Source of the DNA: Evansella tamaricis
GTDB taxonomy: Bacteria; Bacillota; Bacilli; Bacillales; Salisediminibacteriaceae
DNA length: 39,929 nucleotides
NCBI RefSeq assembly: GCF_019042215.1
Contig: NZ_JAHQCS010000171.1
Coordinates: 1-39,929, forward strand
Direction: 5' to 3'
This document shows positions 1 through 8,053 of this stretch, piece by piece (the first letter of the stretch is position 1; each line of letters opens with the position of its first letter). A program made the position numbers and the translations under genes. Below the pieces are notes generated by a model. The model did not search any database and was not told the DNA's origin. It saw only the letters and a program-made list of their open reading frames with translations.

Positions 1-89
1 CTCCTATCAAGCTTTTTAAAGATTGCGACGGCTACGCTCATTGCTTAGGGACTGTAAAAGTGGAAAAGCACCACTTTTTCAGTTCCCAT
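1..89 (+). mobile_element. Partial MITE-like palindromic insert inside R1
   Basis: The sequence begins inside the right arm of the central hairpin (CTCCTATCAAGC). It continues through GATTGCGACGGCTACGC and ends in the terminal hairpin whose right arm is CCACTTTTTCAGTTCCC. The left half is outside the window. No coding sequence is present, so if it moves it must rely on a transposase encoded elsewhere. Mobility is inferred from structure and copy number. Confidence 0.55.
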
Positions 90-136
90 GCGAGTTGGCG
101 ATGGAGCTAGACATTGCCCGAAGGTGCAAAAACTTA
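1..136 (+). repeat. Dispersed repeat copy R1, truncated by the window edge
   Basis: This is the right-hand part of a composite repeat. Positions 1-89 are the right half of the palindromic insert seen complete at 20624-20805. Positions 90-136 are the right arm of the host repeat: GCGAGTTGGCGATGG, then GAGCTAGACA, then the tail TGCCCGAAGGTGC. It lies downstream of fni and matches the 20.5 kb copy almost base for base. No credible gene lies in 1-287. Confidence 0.9.
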
Positions 137-158
137 TACTTTCTTTTAAAAAAGTGCT

Positions 159-279
159 AGAGGCTGGGAGAAAAAGTGTTTTCAATGATATTTATTATTT
201 GTTTCACTCCAGAAATTTACTTCGCTATGGTTTTGTTTAGTTTTATCTCAGTAAAAACTATAGTTGTGTCCCAGCCTCT
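159..279. repeat. Inverted-repeat element with AGAGGCTGGGA arms
   Basis: Perfect 11-bp inverted arms AGAGGCTGGGA (159-169) and TCCCAGCCTCT (269-279) enclose about 99 bp of AT-rich sequence. It begins 9 bp past the fni stop codon. Similar GAGGCTGGGACA-type intergenic elements are, from memory, widespread in Firmicutes. It could act as a 3' stabilising hairpin or weak terminator for fni. It is unrelated to the R-family repeats. Confidence 0.6.
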
Positions 280-287
280 ACATAGTT

Positions 288-1340
288 CTAATTTCGGTTT
301 GCAAAGTATTTTGTTGAAATATTTCTCTCTTCTAACCATTCTTTTGTATGACCAGTAATAACAAGGGGAGCCCTTTGTAGCATGTTAATATCCGTTACTC
401 CTAATGCCGTCATGATTAGTTTTATTTCGTAAAGAATCGAAGTTAAATAATCAATGGCACCACCGACACCATGTTCTTGTACTTTTTTTAAAACAATTCC
501 TGCCATTCCAGCAGCATTTGCTCCTAATGAAATCGACTTTGCTATATCAGAAGCGGTCTGTATGCCACCGCTGGCCAAGACAGTACAGTCGTTTTCCCCT
601 TGGGAAGCCTCAGCAATAGACACAACTGTCGGTATCCCCCAATCATTAAAAAAAGGAAGCCTCTGGTCTCGTCGGGCATTTTCTATTTTGGAGAAGTTTG
701 TTCCACCGTAACCACCAACATCTACGATGGAAACACCTACGGACTTTAACTTTTTCACCGTCTCTCTACTCATCCCAAATCCTACTTCCTTTACAATTAC
801 CGGAACAGAGAGGGAAGAACAAATGTCACCAATACGTTCTAATGCACCTTTAAAATGACGATCACCCTCTGGCATGACTAGCTCCTGTATCACGTTTAAA
901 TGTATTTGCAGGGCATTTGCTTCCAACATGTCTACACATGCCTTGCCTTGTTCCACCGTTGCTTCACTTCCAACATTCGCAAATACAATTCCCGACGGAT
1001 TCGTTTTCCGAATGATTTGATAAGTAGAAATTTCACTTGCATTTTTTATGGCTGCCATTTGTGACCCAACAGCAACTGGAATATTTAATTCCCTGGCTAC
1101 TTCTGCTAATTGCCGGTTTATTCCTTCTGTCCCTTTACCACCGCCACCAGTCATTGCATTGATAAAAATTGGCGAACCGATTTCCAGTTCGCCAATAAAA
1201 CTTGTTAATGAAATATCATTTACATTTACATCTGGTAGACTATGGTGAATAAAGCGAATGTCATCAAAACCCGTTTCTCGAGATTGTCCTGTATTTAAAG
1301 CGTGCTCAATGTGCTCTAATTTCCGCTTTGATCGACTCAT
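288..1340 (-). CDS. fni: Type 2 isopentenyl-diphosphate delta-isomerase
   Basis: The 350-residue product is the FMN- and NADPH-dependent type 2 isomerase, which interconverts isopentenyl and dimethylallyl diphosphate in cytosolic isoprenoid synthesis. Visible family signatures include the glycine-rich stretch NAMTGGGGKGTEGIN near residue 60, the VGSQMAA segment, the QIHLNVIQE segment near 145, and the C-terminal flavin phosphate-binding segments GGYGGTNF near 205 and ASGGIQTASD near 257. The ATG start follows AGGTG at 8 nt. It lies 18 bp after the S1-domain gene, in the same order as in B. subtilis (ypfD then fni), so co-transcription is likely. An inverted repeat follows the stop codon. Length is normal for the family and no defect is seen. 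Confidence 0.95.
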   Translation of the reverse strand: MSRSKRKLEHIEHALNTGQSRETGFDDIRFIHHSLPDVNVNDISLTSFIGELEIGSPIFINAMTGGGGKGTEGINRQLAEVARELNIPVAVGSQMAAIKNASEISTYQIIRKTNPSGIVFANVGSEATVEQGKACVDMLEANALQIHLNVIQELVMPEGDRHFKGALERIGDICSSLSVPVIVKEVGFGMSRETVKKLKSVGVSIVDVGGYGGTNFSKIENARRDQRLPFFNDWGIPTVVSIAEASQGENDCTVLASGGIQTASDIAKSISLGANAAGMAGIVLKKVQEHGVGGAIDYLTSILYEIKLIMTALGVTDINMLQRAPLVITGHTKEWLEERNISTKYFANRN

Positions 1341-1358
1341 CCTCTTTTCACCTACAAA

Positions 1359-2516
1359 CTAATTTTTATATTTTTTCAATTGATCTCCAATGACATCACC
1401 TAGGGAAAATCCTCCGTGATCTTCTTCTTTCTGATATTCTTTCTTCACTTCGTTTTCATACTTTTGTTGCTCTTCTTCTTCTATTGCCCGGATACTTAAG
1501 GAGATGCGTTTTTCCGAGAGATTTACATCTAATACTTTCACACTGACGCTTTCCCCTTCTTTTAACACTTCACCAGGCGTACCAATATGGCGATTTGCAA
1601 TTTGCGATATATGAACTAGTCCCTCTACCCCTGGAGCAATTTCGATAAACGCACCAAAAGAAACTAAACGTTTTACAATACCCTCTACAATATCACCTTG
1701 GTTAACTTTCCCTTCTAATGCTTGCCAAGGTCCAGGTAGCGTTTCCTTAATGGATAATGAAATCCTTTCGTTATCAGGGTCTACAGACAGAACTTTTACT
1801 TTTATAACTTGGCCTTCACTGACAACCTCTGACGGGTTATCCACATGATGATGTGCCATTTGAGAAATATGAACAAGTCCATCTACTCCACCAATGTCTA
1901 CAAATGCACCAAAGTCCGTTAAACGTTGAACCGTGCCATCTAAAACGTCTCCTTGGTTAATAGAGAATAATGTACTGCGTTTTTTCTCTGTCGCCTCTTC
2001 ATCCAGTACAGCACGTTGAGAGAGAATTAGCTTATTTTTCTCTTTATCCATCTCCACCACTTTTAAACGGAGTTTCTTCCCTTTATAGTCTGAAAAATCT
2101 TCTACAAAATGCCGTTCTACTAACGAGGCAGGAATGAATCCACGAACACCCACATCTACGACAAGACCACCTTTTACTACTTCGGCTACTTCAGCATCAA
2201 AAGCAACTCCAGATTCTTTTTTCTCTTCCATTTCAATCCATGCTTTTTCAGCAGCAACAGCTTTTTTAGATAAAACTAATTCTTCCTCAGTTAATTTAAT
2301 TACTTTCAGCTCTACTTTGTCACCTTCTTGGAGTACATCGCTTACAGTTTCCACATGCAAACTGGACAATTCACTGATTGGAATCAATCCATCCATTTTA
2401 TACCCCACGTTTACAAACGCTTGTTTTTCTTCTACTTTAGTAATGGTTCCCGTTACAATATCACCGACTGAAATATCTGTGAAATCAGTCATCTCTTTAT
2501 TCATTTCCTCTTCCAT
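1359..2516 (-). CDS. rpsA: S1-domain RNA-binding protein, ribosomal protein S1 homologue (YpfD)
   Basis: The 385-residue protein consists of four S1 (OB-fold) RNA-binding repeats, at roughly residues 13-82, 99-165, 183-255 and 268-340. Repeats 3 and 4 carry the typical motif pattern GLVHISQ. Gram-positive S1 homologues have four repeats instead of the six of E. coli and are not firmly shown to be ribosomal. The C-terminal tail is acidic and lysine-rich. The start is placed at the ATG at 2516 because GGGAGGG precedes it by 8 nt; an in-frame ATG 12 codons upstream lacks a comparable site. A role in translation or RNA binding is inferred from the family. Confidence 0.93.
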   Translation of the reverse strand: MEEEMNKEMTDFTDISVGDIVTGTITKVEEKQAFVNVGYKMDGLIPISELSSLHVETVSDVLQEGDKVELKVIKLTEEELVLSKKAVAAEKAWIEMEEKKESGVAFDAEVAEVVKGGLVVDVGVRGFIPASLVERHFVEDFSDYKGKKLRLKVVEMDKEKNKLILSQRAVLDEEATEKKRSTLFSINQGDVLDGTVQRLTDFGAFVDIGGVDGLVHISQMAHHHVDNPSEVVSEGQVIKVKVLSVDPDNERISLSIKETLPGPWQALEGKVNQGDIVEGIVKRLVSFGAFIEIAPGVEGLVHISQIANRHIGTPGEVLKEGESVSVKVLDVNLSEKRISLSIRAIEEEEQQKYENEVKKEYQKEEDHGGFSLGDVIGDQLKKYKN

Positions 2517-2577
2517 TGACAAAACCCTCCCTAATCCCGAACAACCGGGCACTTAGCTTAAATATAAATATTTATGT

Positions 2578-2604
2578 GATCTCCCTTGGTGAAGGGGAGA
2601 AGTT
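2578..2604 (-). terminator. Weak hairpin after plsC
   Basis: Read on the minus strand, CTCCCCTTCACCAAGGGAG forms a short stem 8 bp after the plsC stop. There is no clear T-tract, so it may be a leaky terminator, a processing site or nothing. Confidence 0.3.
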
Positions 2605-2611
2605 GCTCTAG

Positions 2612-3202
2612 CTATACTTTTTGATTTTCGGTTAGGATTTTTTGAATCCCTTCCATTATTTTTTTTGTTGCCATTTCAGCAGAGGCACGTTCCTGCCTTA
2701 AGGAGACCATATCAATTGGTTCCCCGTAAACTATAGTCAGTTTTGAAAAAATACGATATGTACCAATAATTCCACAAGGTACTACATTAGCATCCGATCG
2801 AAGGGCAAAAAAACCAACTCCAGCCAGTCCTTCTCCCAATTCTTTCGTCTTACTCCTTGTACCTTCGGGAAAAATACCTATCATTTTCCCTTCTTTTAAA
2901 AGGTTTAATCCTGTTCTTAATGCCTGTCTGTCGCTCATTCCCCTCCGAATTGGAAATGCACCTAACTTAGGAATAATTATTTTTAAGATTGGTACTTCGA
3001 ATAGTTCAGCTTTTGCCATAAAACAAACTTGGCGCTTAATAAACGATCCGACTAAAGGTGGATCCATCAGATGGATGTGGTTACTACATAATAAAACCCC
3101 TCCATCATTCGGTATATTTTCTTTTCCTATTATTTCAACACGGTAAAATAACCGTAAATAAGATCGACATAAAAATTTCCCTACACGATATAAACGACTC
3201 AC
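2612..3202 (-). CDS. plsC: 1-acyl-sn-glycerol-3-phosphate acyltransferase
   Basis: The 196-residue protein has acyltransferase motif I, NHIHLMD (residues 41-47, catalytic His-Asp pair), and motif III, FPEGTRSK (111-118). It would transfer an acyl chain to lysophosphatidic acid at the inner membrane face, giving phosphatidic acid for phospholipid synthesis. The first 20 residues are basic and hydrophobic and probably associate with the membrane. Its start overlaps the cmk stop by 4 nt, which indicates translational coupling. A cmk-plsC-S1 arrangement is common in Firmicutes. The size matches the short bacterial PlsC form. Confidence 0.93.
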   Translation of the reverse strand: MSRLYRVGKFLCRSYLRLFYRVEIIGKENIPNDGGVLLCSNHIHLMDPPLVGSFIKRQVCFMAKAELFEVPILKIIIPKLGAFPIRRGMSDRQALRTGLNLLKEGKMIGIFPEGTRSKTKELGEGLAGVGFFALRSDANVVPCGIIGTYRIFSKLTIVYGEPIDMVSLRQERASAEMATKKIMEGIQKILTENQKV

Positions 3203-3879
3203 TTCATCATGTCCTTTCGCTCTCTGGCCAACGATAATATTATTTCTACTACTTCCGGGATCGTCATTTTTGTTGAGTCTATTTCAATTGCATCTGTTGC
3301 TTTTTTTAACGGTGCCACTTCTCGCTCCGAGTCTATCTGGTCTCTTTTACGAATCTCATTCTTTAATATATTTAGATCAGATGGATGTCCCTTTGACAAA
3401 AGTTCTTCATGCCGTCGTTTAGCACGCTCATCTACAGAGGCAGTTAAAAATATCTTTAATTCTGCAAAAGGCAAGACAGCTGTACCAATGTCTCGTCCAT
3501 CCATGACAGTTCCACCACCTTCAGCTAACTCTTGTTGTCTTTTCACCATTTCTTCCCTTATTTCAAGGTGTTTTGCAACATAAGAGACTTGGTTGGTTAC
3601 TGCCTTTGAACGTATCTCTTCTGTTATATTAACACCATTTACTTGAATAATCTGTTTTCCTTCTTGATTCATTAGATCAATCTTCAATTGGTGAAGTAAG
3701 TGGATTAAGTTAAGTCCATCATTAACATCCACATTCTGTTTTAATGCCTCATATGTGACCGCTCGATACATGGCTCCAGTATCAATGTATACGTAGGACA
3801 GTTGATCGGCGACCATTTTAGCAACGGTACTTTTTCCAGCTCCTGCAGGTCCATCAATTGCAATGTTCATGTTCTTCAT
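3199..3879 (-). CDS. cmk: Cytidylate kinase
   Basis: The 226-residue protein phosphorylates CMP and dCMP to the diphosphates. The P-loop GPAGAGKST spans residues 10-18, the nucleotide-binding DTGAMYRA lies at 33-40, and the DGRDIGT motif is near 127. Length and motif order match CMP kinases. The start is the ATG preceded by GGAAGGG at 10 nt; a second ATG three codons later is too far from that site. It overlaps plsC by 4 nt. The approximately 100-bp gap to motI upstream holds no gene. Confidence 0.96.
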   Translation of the reverse strand: MKNMNIAIDGPAGAGKSTVAKMVADQLSYVYIDTGAMYRAVTYEALKQNVDVNDGLNLIHLLHQLKIDLMNQEGKQIIQVNGVNITEEIRSKAVTNQVSYVAKHLEIREEMVKRQQELAEGGGTVMDGRDIGTAVLPFAELKIFLTASVDERAKRRHEELLSKGHPSDLNILKNEIRKRDQIDSEREVAPLKKATDAIEIDSTKMTIPEVVEIILSLARERKDMMK

Positions 3880-3982
3880 GTTGAAAAAGCCCTTCCTAAT
3901 TTAAACTTTTTGTCAGTTATCTTCGTATATCTTATCATATTTAGACGATAATGGTCTATTCTTTCAGATCAATAATGAGAGA

Positions 3983-4639
3983 CTATTGTTTTACTTTTTT
4001 TCTTAAGTTTAACTGTTTTTCATAACAATAGCGGACTATTTTTTGACGATCCCCTTCCGTAAGATCTATAAACTGAAAGGAACCTTTTCTTTGTCCTTGT
4101 TTCTCAATAATTCGTATTAATTTTCCCTTTGTCTTAATAAAATAAATATCTCCCGTTTGGAAATGGAGCGGGAAGTACAAAGATACTACTGTGTTATCCG
4201 GCAATTTATTATTCTTCGGTATTAATGTGGCTATTCCACCACCACTAATATCTAATGTTATGGTTGTAAAAGGTGGGAAGCTCTGATCGATGGAATGGAT
4301 TGCAACATCTATTGCCGTATCAATTCGCACATACTGTCTTCGTTGAATCCGTATATAATTTTGTTGGCCTGGATCATGAATGATTAACATTGGAATTTTT
4401 TTTTCTAATTTTCCTAATACTTCGGTATGGAAAAGGTAAATGGCTTCGTCTTTTCCTATGAACCATACTTTAAGCTCCGTCCCCGGAAATAAAAAGTGCG
4501 GCTTTTTAGTCTCCTCGTCAACAGGATAATCAATAAAAAGCTGATTATCTTGGTAATCAAGTAACTTGCTGCGATACTTTTTTCGTTCATGATCCGGATC
4601 ATTCAATTCTAAAAATAAATTTGTACTTACTTTAATCAA
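3983..4639 (-). CDS. motI: PilZ-domain c-di-GMP receptor, flagellar brake MotI (YpfA)
   Basis: The 218-residue protein has an N-terminal YcgR-like beta domain (about 1-90) and a C-terminal PilZ domain. The c-di-GMP signature is intact: RQYVR at 101-105 (RxxxR) and DISGGG at 130-135 (D/NxSxxG). In B. subtilis MotI (DgrA) binds c-di-GMP and then disengages the MotA stator, slowing the flagellum; the same role is inferred here. It starts with TTG, since no ATG fits, with AGGAAGG 5 nt upstream. It lies between ypeB and cmk exactly as in B. subtilis. No flagellar gene is in the window. Confidence 0.9.
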   Translation of the reverse strand: MIKVSTNLFLELNDPDHERKKYRSKLLDYQDNQLFIDYPVDEETKKPHFLFPGTELKVWFIGKDEAIYLFHTEVLGKLEKKIPMLIIHDPGQQNYIRIQRRQYVRIDTAIDVAIHSIDQSFPPFTTITLDISGGGIATLIPKNNKLPDNTVVSLYFPLHFQTGDIYFIKTKGKLIRIIEKQGQRKGSFQFIDLTEGDRQKIVRYCYEKQLNLRKKVKQ

Positions 4640-4716
4640 ATGAACCTTCCTCTCCCAAATATCTTCATATTTAAAATATATTTCGAGAAAAAAGAATGAA
4701 ATCCTTCTTTTGTATG

Positions 4717-4751
4717 AGAAAAATACCCCTGATACTTAGTATCAAGGGTAA
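4717..4751 (-). terminator. Rho-independent terminator of sleB-ypeB
   Basis: On the minus strand TACCCTTGATAC, loop TAA, then GTATCAGGGGTA forms a nearly perfect stem followed by TTTTTC. It begins a few bases after the ypeB stop and separates the germination operon from motI. Confidence 0.8.
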
Positions 4752-4756
4752 TATTC

Positions 4757-6115
4757 TTAATTATCACGGTAAATTGGCTCTGCATTCGCAAGCTTTTCTA
4801 CTTGTTCCTCCCGGCCATTTTCCGCATTTATAAAGATGCGGTAGGTGTCTTGATTAATTACACCGTAAAATTCATGACATAAAACTTCTTCTTCTAATTG
4901 ATTCTTGATAATCGCCAAATGATGTTCCATTACTTCTAGATTAGGATTTAATTGTTCTTCCGCTTCTTCCCTACTGACTTTTTCCTCAAATTCGTCACGG
5001 TCATTATGGTTTTCTATAAAAGCAAATCCCTCATAACCGATAACATCCCCTTCGTCTAATGCAACTTCGAGAACAACGGAATCGGAGTAAACACGAATGT
5101 TATCTTTCAAACCTGCGAAATTAAAAACTCCAATATTGTCATATTGTTTACTATCGACTAACTGCATATTGTCAAAATTATTCTTCTGAAGAAATTCCTT
5201 TGCATTTTCTGACGCCTCATTCAAACTAATATTTTGGCTGTCAATATCCCTTTCATTTAACATCCATACAGGATGTCCGCCCTTTTTTGTAATGTCCATT
5301 ACTATATTTGTTCCGTGATTTTCATCCGGTATAGTTAGACTATATGCCTCATAGGCTAAACCTTCTCCTGTCATGGTGACCTCTGCATTGTTTAATTGGT
5401 TATGGTTATGGTCAAGAAACTCCATAGCCTTATTTAAAGCTTCCTCTTCACTAATTTCTTCTTGATTAGCTATTACTTCTGCAATATCTTCATCAGTTGT
5501 TGTTAATTCTGATAAACCTGCTCCAAAATCTACTTCCGAAAACCCTTCCACTTTTTCATTAATAATATGGAATCCGTTTATAATCGAATTATTTAATGGC
5601 TCGTCTTCCGAAGCAAGTGCCATTTCCACATCCATCCACCTTAAGTTATCCCTTAGTACCATAGATTGCACTTTACGCAGTTCATCCTGAATTTCACCTG
5701 ATTGTTCATAAAGTGTTTCTAATGTTTTATATTCCTCTTCTGTTAATGGATCCTGTTCTAAATCTCGAATCGCATTTTTATAAGAGAATTCACCTATTTT
5801 ATATAAATATTCTTCTGTTTTACTAAATGGCATCAACGCTAAAGGTAATTGACCTAAATCATTTTGAGCCTGAGATGTAACTCTCCAGACTTCAGCTAAA
5901 GATGGAGATAACCTTTCCCTTGAATTCATTGCTAAGGTGGAACCTATCTCATCATGCAACAAATCCACTTGATATGTTAATTCGTGAAATGCCCGTTGGT
6001 AATTATTTTCTGCTTTAATAAGGATCGCATTTTTTTCCTGATGCTCTTTATACCCCCAAAAACCAGTACCAACAAGGACAACTGCTAATAATCCAATGAT
6101 GACAGATCGTATCAA
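4757..6115 (-). CDS. ypeB: Germination protein YpeB, partner of SleB
   Basis: The 452-residue protein has one N-terminal membrane segment (about residues 2-18), a conserved GYKEHQEKNA stretch, a helical domain to about 200, and PepSY-type repeats in the C-terminal half. YpeB is needed to place and stabilise the cortex-lytic enzyme SleB in the spore. The start is taken as TTG at 6115: GGAGG lies 7 nt upstream, and the product LIRSVIIG aligns with the B. subtilis start MIRGILIA as recalled. A GTG three codons earlier would overlap that ribosome site. It follows sleB by 18 bp and has a terminator after it. Confidence 0.93.
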   Translation of the reverse strand: MIRSVIIGLLAVVLVGTGFWGYKEHQEKNAILIKAENNYQRAFHELTYQVDLLHDEIGSTLAMNSRERLSPSLAEVWRVTSQAQNDLGQLPLALMPFSKTEEYLYKIGEFSYKNAIRDLEQDPLTEEEYKTLETLYEQSGEIQDELRKVQSMVLRDNLRWMDVEMALASEDEPLNNSIINGFHIINEKVEGFSEVDFGAGLSELTTTDEDIAEVIANQEEISEEEALNKAMEFLDHNHNQLNNAEVTMTGEGLAYEAYSLTIPDENHGTNIVMDITKKGGHPVWMLNERDIDSQNISLNEASENAKEFLQKNNFDNMQLVDSKQYDNIGVFNFAGLKDNIRVYSDSVVLEVALDEGDVIGYEGFAFIENHNDRDEFEEKVSREEAEEQLNPNLEVMEHHLAIIKNQLEEEVLCHEFYGVINQDTYRIFINAENGREEQVEKLANAEPIYRDN

Positions 6116-6133
6116 ATTAAACACCTCCGTTCA

Positions 6134-7270
6134 TTATTTACAAAAGATATGTTTTCCGATACGTTTTATTTGAGGTCTAGACCAAATCCAACCAGAAGTT
6201 GCCGTATCAGGATTGAAATAATACATGGCATTTCCAGACGGATCTTGACCATTAATTGCGTCAAGAACTGCTTTCCTTGCCGTTTCATTAGGCTCTAGAT
6301 ATATCTGTCCATCCGCGACAGCAGTAAATGCCCGTGGTTCAAAGATGACCCCAGATACAGTATTAGGGAAAGTGGGACTTCGGAGGCGATTTAATATTAC
6401 CGCTGCCACTGCCACCTGCCCTACATACGGTTCTCCACGCGCTTCACCATATACAGCTTGAGCCATAATTTGAATATCATTATCAGTAAATCCTTCCGGT
6501 ACATTAATAGCGCTTTCCACACCAATATCATCATCTTGCGGTTCTACCGCTTCTTCTTCTGGTGCTGGAGTTTCAGGTGTGGTTTCTTCTGGTGGAGCTC
6601 CTTCCCCAGGCTGTTCTCCTTGCTGCTGACCTGTTTCTGGAGGAGTCTCACCAGGTGGTGTCTCTTCACCCTGCCCAGGAGTTTGTTGAGCCTGATCGGG
6701 TTGTTGTTGGGGTTGTTCTGACGCACCACCTTGACCTGTTTCTGGTGCTTCTTGTCCTTGCCCTGGGGCTTCTTGTTCAGGACTAGGAGTTCCCTTTTGT
6801 CCTCTTTGACCTTCTTGGCCGCCTTTTGGTTTTTTCTGAGTCCCTTTTGAATCTTTACTCCCTTTCGGCCCCTTTTGAATCTCTTTAGGAGTTCCACCGT
6901 AGTAAGTGAATTTTCGCCCTTCTCTAATCATTCGATGAACCCATTCTTTATCATAATCAGTAGCTCTTTCTAACATATTTTTCATTTGATCTCCAACTAA
7001 ACCATCCACATCCATTCCAAACTCAGATTGAAAGTTTCGGACTGCCCAATATGTGCCCCATCCGAAAACACCATCAATGTTTCCATCATAAAACCCGATG
7101 TATTGGAGCCTCGCCTGTAACTCTACTACGTCATCCCCAGTTGCACCTTTCTGAATGACTTGCTCTGAAAATGCATCTGCTGGTTGAGGGGTTAATAATA
7201 GTGATACATAAATAAACATCGAGATGATGATGCACAATCGTTTCTTTGTCCTATTCATGCTGTCTCTCAT
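6134..7270 (-). CDS. sleB: Spore cortex-lytic enzyme SleB with expanded linker
   Basis: The 378-residue protein has a signal peptide (about 1-33), a peptidoglycan-binding domain (36-100), a long low-complexity linker (about 131-258) rich in Gly, Gln, Pro, Glu and Lys, and a C-terminal hydrolase_2 catalytic domain (262-378). The catalytic Glu is probably E276 in YGEARGE. SleB is a lytic transglycosylase acting on muramic-lactam cortex during germination. B. subtilis SleB has about 305 residues, so this linker is unusually long. The start is the ATG with AGGAGG 9 nt upstream; two earlier in-frame ATG codons overlap or precede that site. It is first in the sleB-ypeB pair. The upstream region contains three tandem R repeats. 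Confidence 0.94.
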   Translation of the reverse strand: MRDSMNRTKKRLCIIISMFIYVSLLLTPQPADAFSEQVIQKGATGDDVVELQARLQYIGFYDGNIDGVFGWGTYWAVRNFQSEFGMDVDGLVGDQMKNMLERATDYDKEWVHRMIREGRKFTYYGGTPKEIQKGPKGSKDSKGTQKKPKGGQEGQRGQKGTPSPEQEAPGQGQEAPETGQGGASEQPQQQPDQAQQTPGQGEETPPGETPPETGQQQGEQPGEGAPPEETTPETPAPEEEAVEPQDDDIGVESAINVPEGFTDNDIQIMAQAVYGEARGEPYVGQVAVAAVILNRLRSPTFPNTVSGVIFEPRAFTAVADGQIYLEPNETARKAVLDAINGQDPSGNAMYYFNPDTATSGWIWSRPQIKRIGKHIFCK

Positions 7271-7360
7271 GTGACACATCCTCCTCATTTATTCAATATG
7301 GATAGTTTTAGCTGACAAGCCCATTTTATACAAACAAACCACTTATTTTCTTTTGTTTAT

Positions 7361-7487
7361 AAGAAAAGCGCAAGCGCCTATGGTCACGAGCGTAGGGCAG
7401 TGGAGGAATGACAACAGAAGTCCGCTCTTTGACTTCAGGTGTCACTTCCGAAGTGCCCCGTAGCGAGTAGGAGCTGGAGCTAGACAA
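7361..7487 (+). repeat. Dispersed repeat copy R2, type A
   Basis: It runs from AAGAAAAGCGCAAGCGCCT, through CACGAGCGTAGGGCAGTG, the type A middle GAGGAATGACAAC, and a right arm ending GGAGCTGGAGCTAGACAA. It is the first unit of a three-unit direct array between the 55-residue protein gene and sleB. The terminal stem is imperfect here (AGCGCC against GGAGCT). Confidence 0.95.
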
Positions 7488-7612
7488 AGAAAAGCGCAAG
7501 CGCCTTGGTCACGAGCGTAGGGCAGTGGAGGAATGACAACAGAAGTCCGCTCTTTGACTTCAGTTGTCACTTCCGAAGTGCCCCGCAGCGAGTAGGCGCT
7601 GGAGCTAGACAA
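7488..7612 (+). repeat. Dispersed repeat copy R3, type A
   Basis: It is nearly identical to R2 and follows it directly with a period of about 126 bp. The ends pair perfectly (AGCGCC against GGCGCT). Inside, GACAAC-a-GAAGTC (7535-7547) pairs with GACTTC-a-GTTGTC (7556-7568), a 12-bp stem with one A/A mismatch. A short hairpin CACTTCCGAAGTG follows. Confidence 0.95.
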
Positions 7613-7732
7613 AGAAAAGCGCAAGCGCCTAAGATTACGAGTGTAGGGCAGTGCCTCTTCCTCTACAAGTATCGCTCTGAAGAATATCCGTCCATCGGGC
7701 AAAGCGCCACGTCCTGTGGCATGCCCGAAGTC
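7613..7732 (+). repeat. Dispersed repeat copy R4, type B, right end missing
   Basis: The left arm matches R2 and R3, but after GGGCAGTG the middle changes to the type B sequence CCTCTTCCTCTACAAGTATC, with a nested hairpin GGGC-GCCAC/GTGGC-GCCC. The copy stops near CCCGAAGTC and lacks the GAGCTAGAC end. The same type B middle recurs in R6. Confidence 0.9.
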
Positions 7733-7771
7733 AAGAAAGTAAATAAATTGTAGCAATGTCATTTAAACAAC

Positions 7772-7816
7772 AAAAAAGCTGTCCTATAAGAATAAAGCAT
7801 TCTTAAAGAACAACCT
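7772..7816 (-). terminator. Terminator of the 55-residue protein gene
   Basis: On the minus strand GGTTGTTCTTTAAGAAT, loop GCTTT, then ATTCTTATAGGACAGC forms a long imperfect stem with wobble pairs, followed by TTTTTT. It separates the gene upstream from the repeat array. Confidence 0.7.
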
Positions 7817-7844
7817 CTAAAGTAATATAAATGGTTGACAATTA

Positions 7845-8012
7845 TTATTCAGGCGACACATCCACTTCAAGTTTCTTTTCATTACCACAGATACACCGTT
7901 TAAAACCGGTGTCAAAACCTCCTTCATGATTCAAACGCCCACGAAGAATATATTTTTCACCACATTGATTACAGCGAATCGTTACTTTAAATCGGGGCTT
8001 TGCATCTGACAA
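7845..8012 (-). CDS. Small Cys-motif (zinc-ribbon-like) protein, 55 residues
   Basis: This short gene uses a TTG start with AAAGGAG 9 nt upstream and ends in TAATAA. The product begins with SDAKPRFKVTIRCNQCGEK after the initiator. It has CNQC (residues 14-17) and CIC (40-42), which could bind one metal ion, and an acidic C-terminus. No membrane segment or signal peptide is present. I do not recognise the family with certainty; small CxxC proteins of this size are common in Bacillaceae. It lies 41 bp after the prsW stop codon, so it may be co-transcribed with prsW, and it has its own terminator. The good ribosome site, the paired Cys motifs and the terminator support a real gene. Confidence 0.75.
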   Translation of the reverse strand: MSDAKPRFKVTIRCNQCGEKYILRGRLNHEGGFDTGFKRCICGNEKKLEVDVSPE

Positions 8013-8053
8013 GTGAATCCACTCCTTTATCTAAGAAAGTCCTTTCTGTTTAT

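Noticed and set aside
6544-6897. Lys-rich 117-codon frame within sleB
   Set aside because: It is a frame-shifted reading of the low-complexity linker of SleB.
7361-7732. Possible CRISPR array, because of direct repeats
   Set aside because: The units are about 126 bp and contiguous, with no unique spacers and no cas genes. They are tandem copies of a dispersed element.
7442-7762. Open frames of about 80-110 codons across the repeat array, with products containing SLRGTSEVTTEVKERTS
   Set aside because: The frames run through repeat copies on both strands, differ where the repeat differs, and lack ribosome sites. They reflect repeat sequence, not genes. The same applies at 29693-30341.
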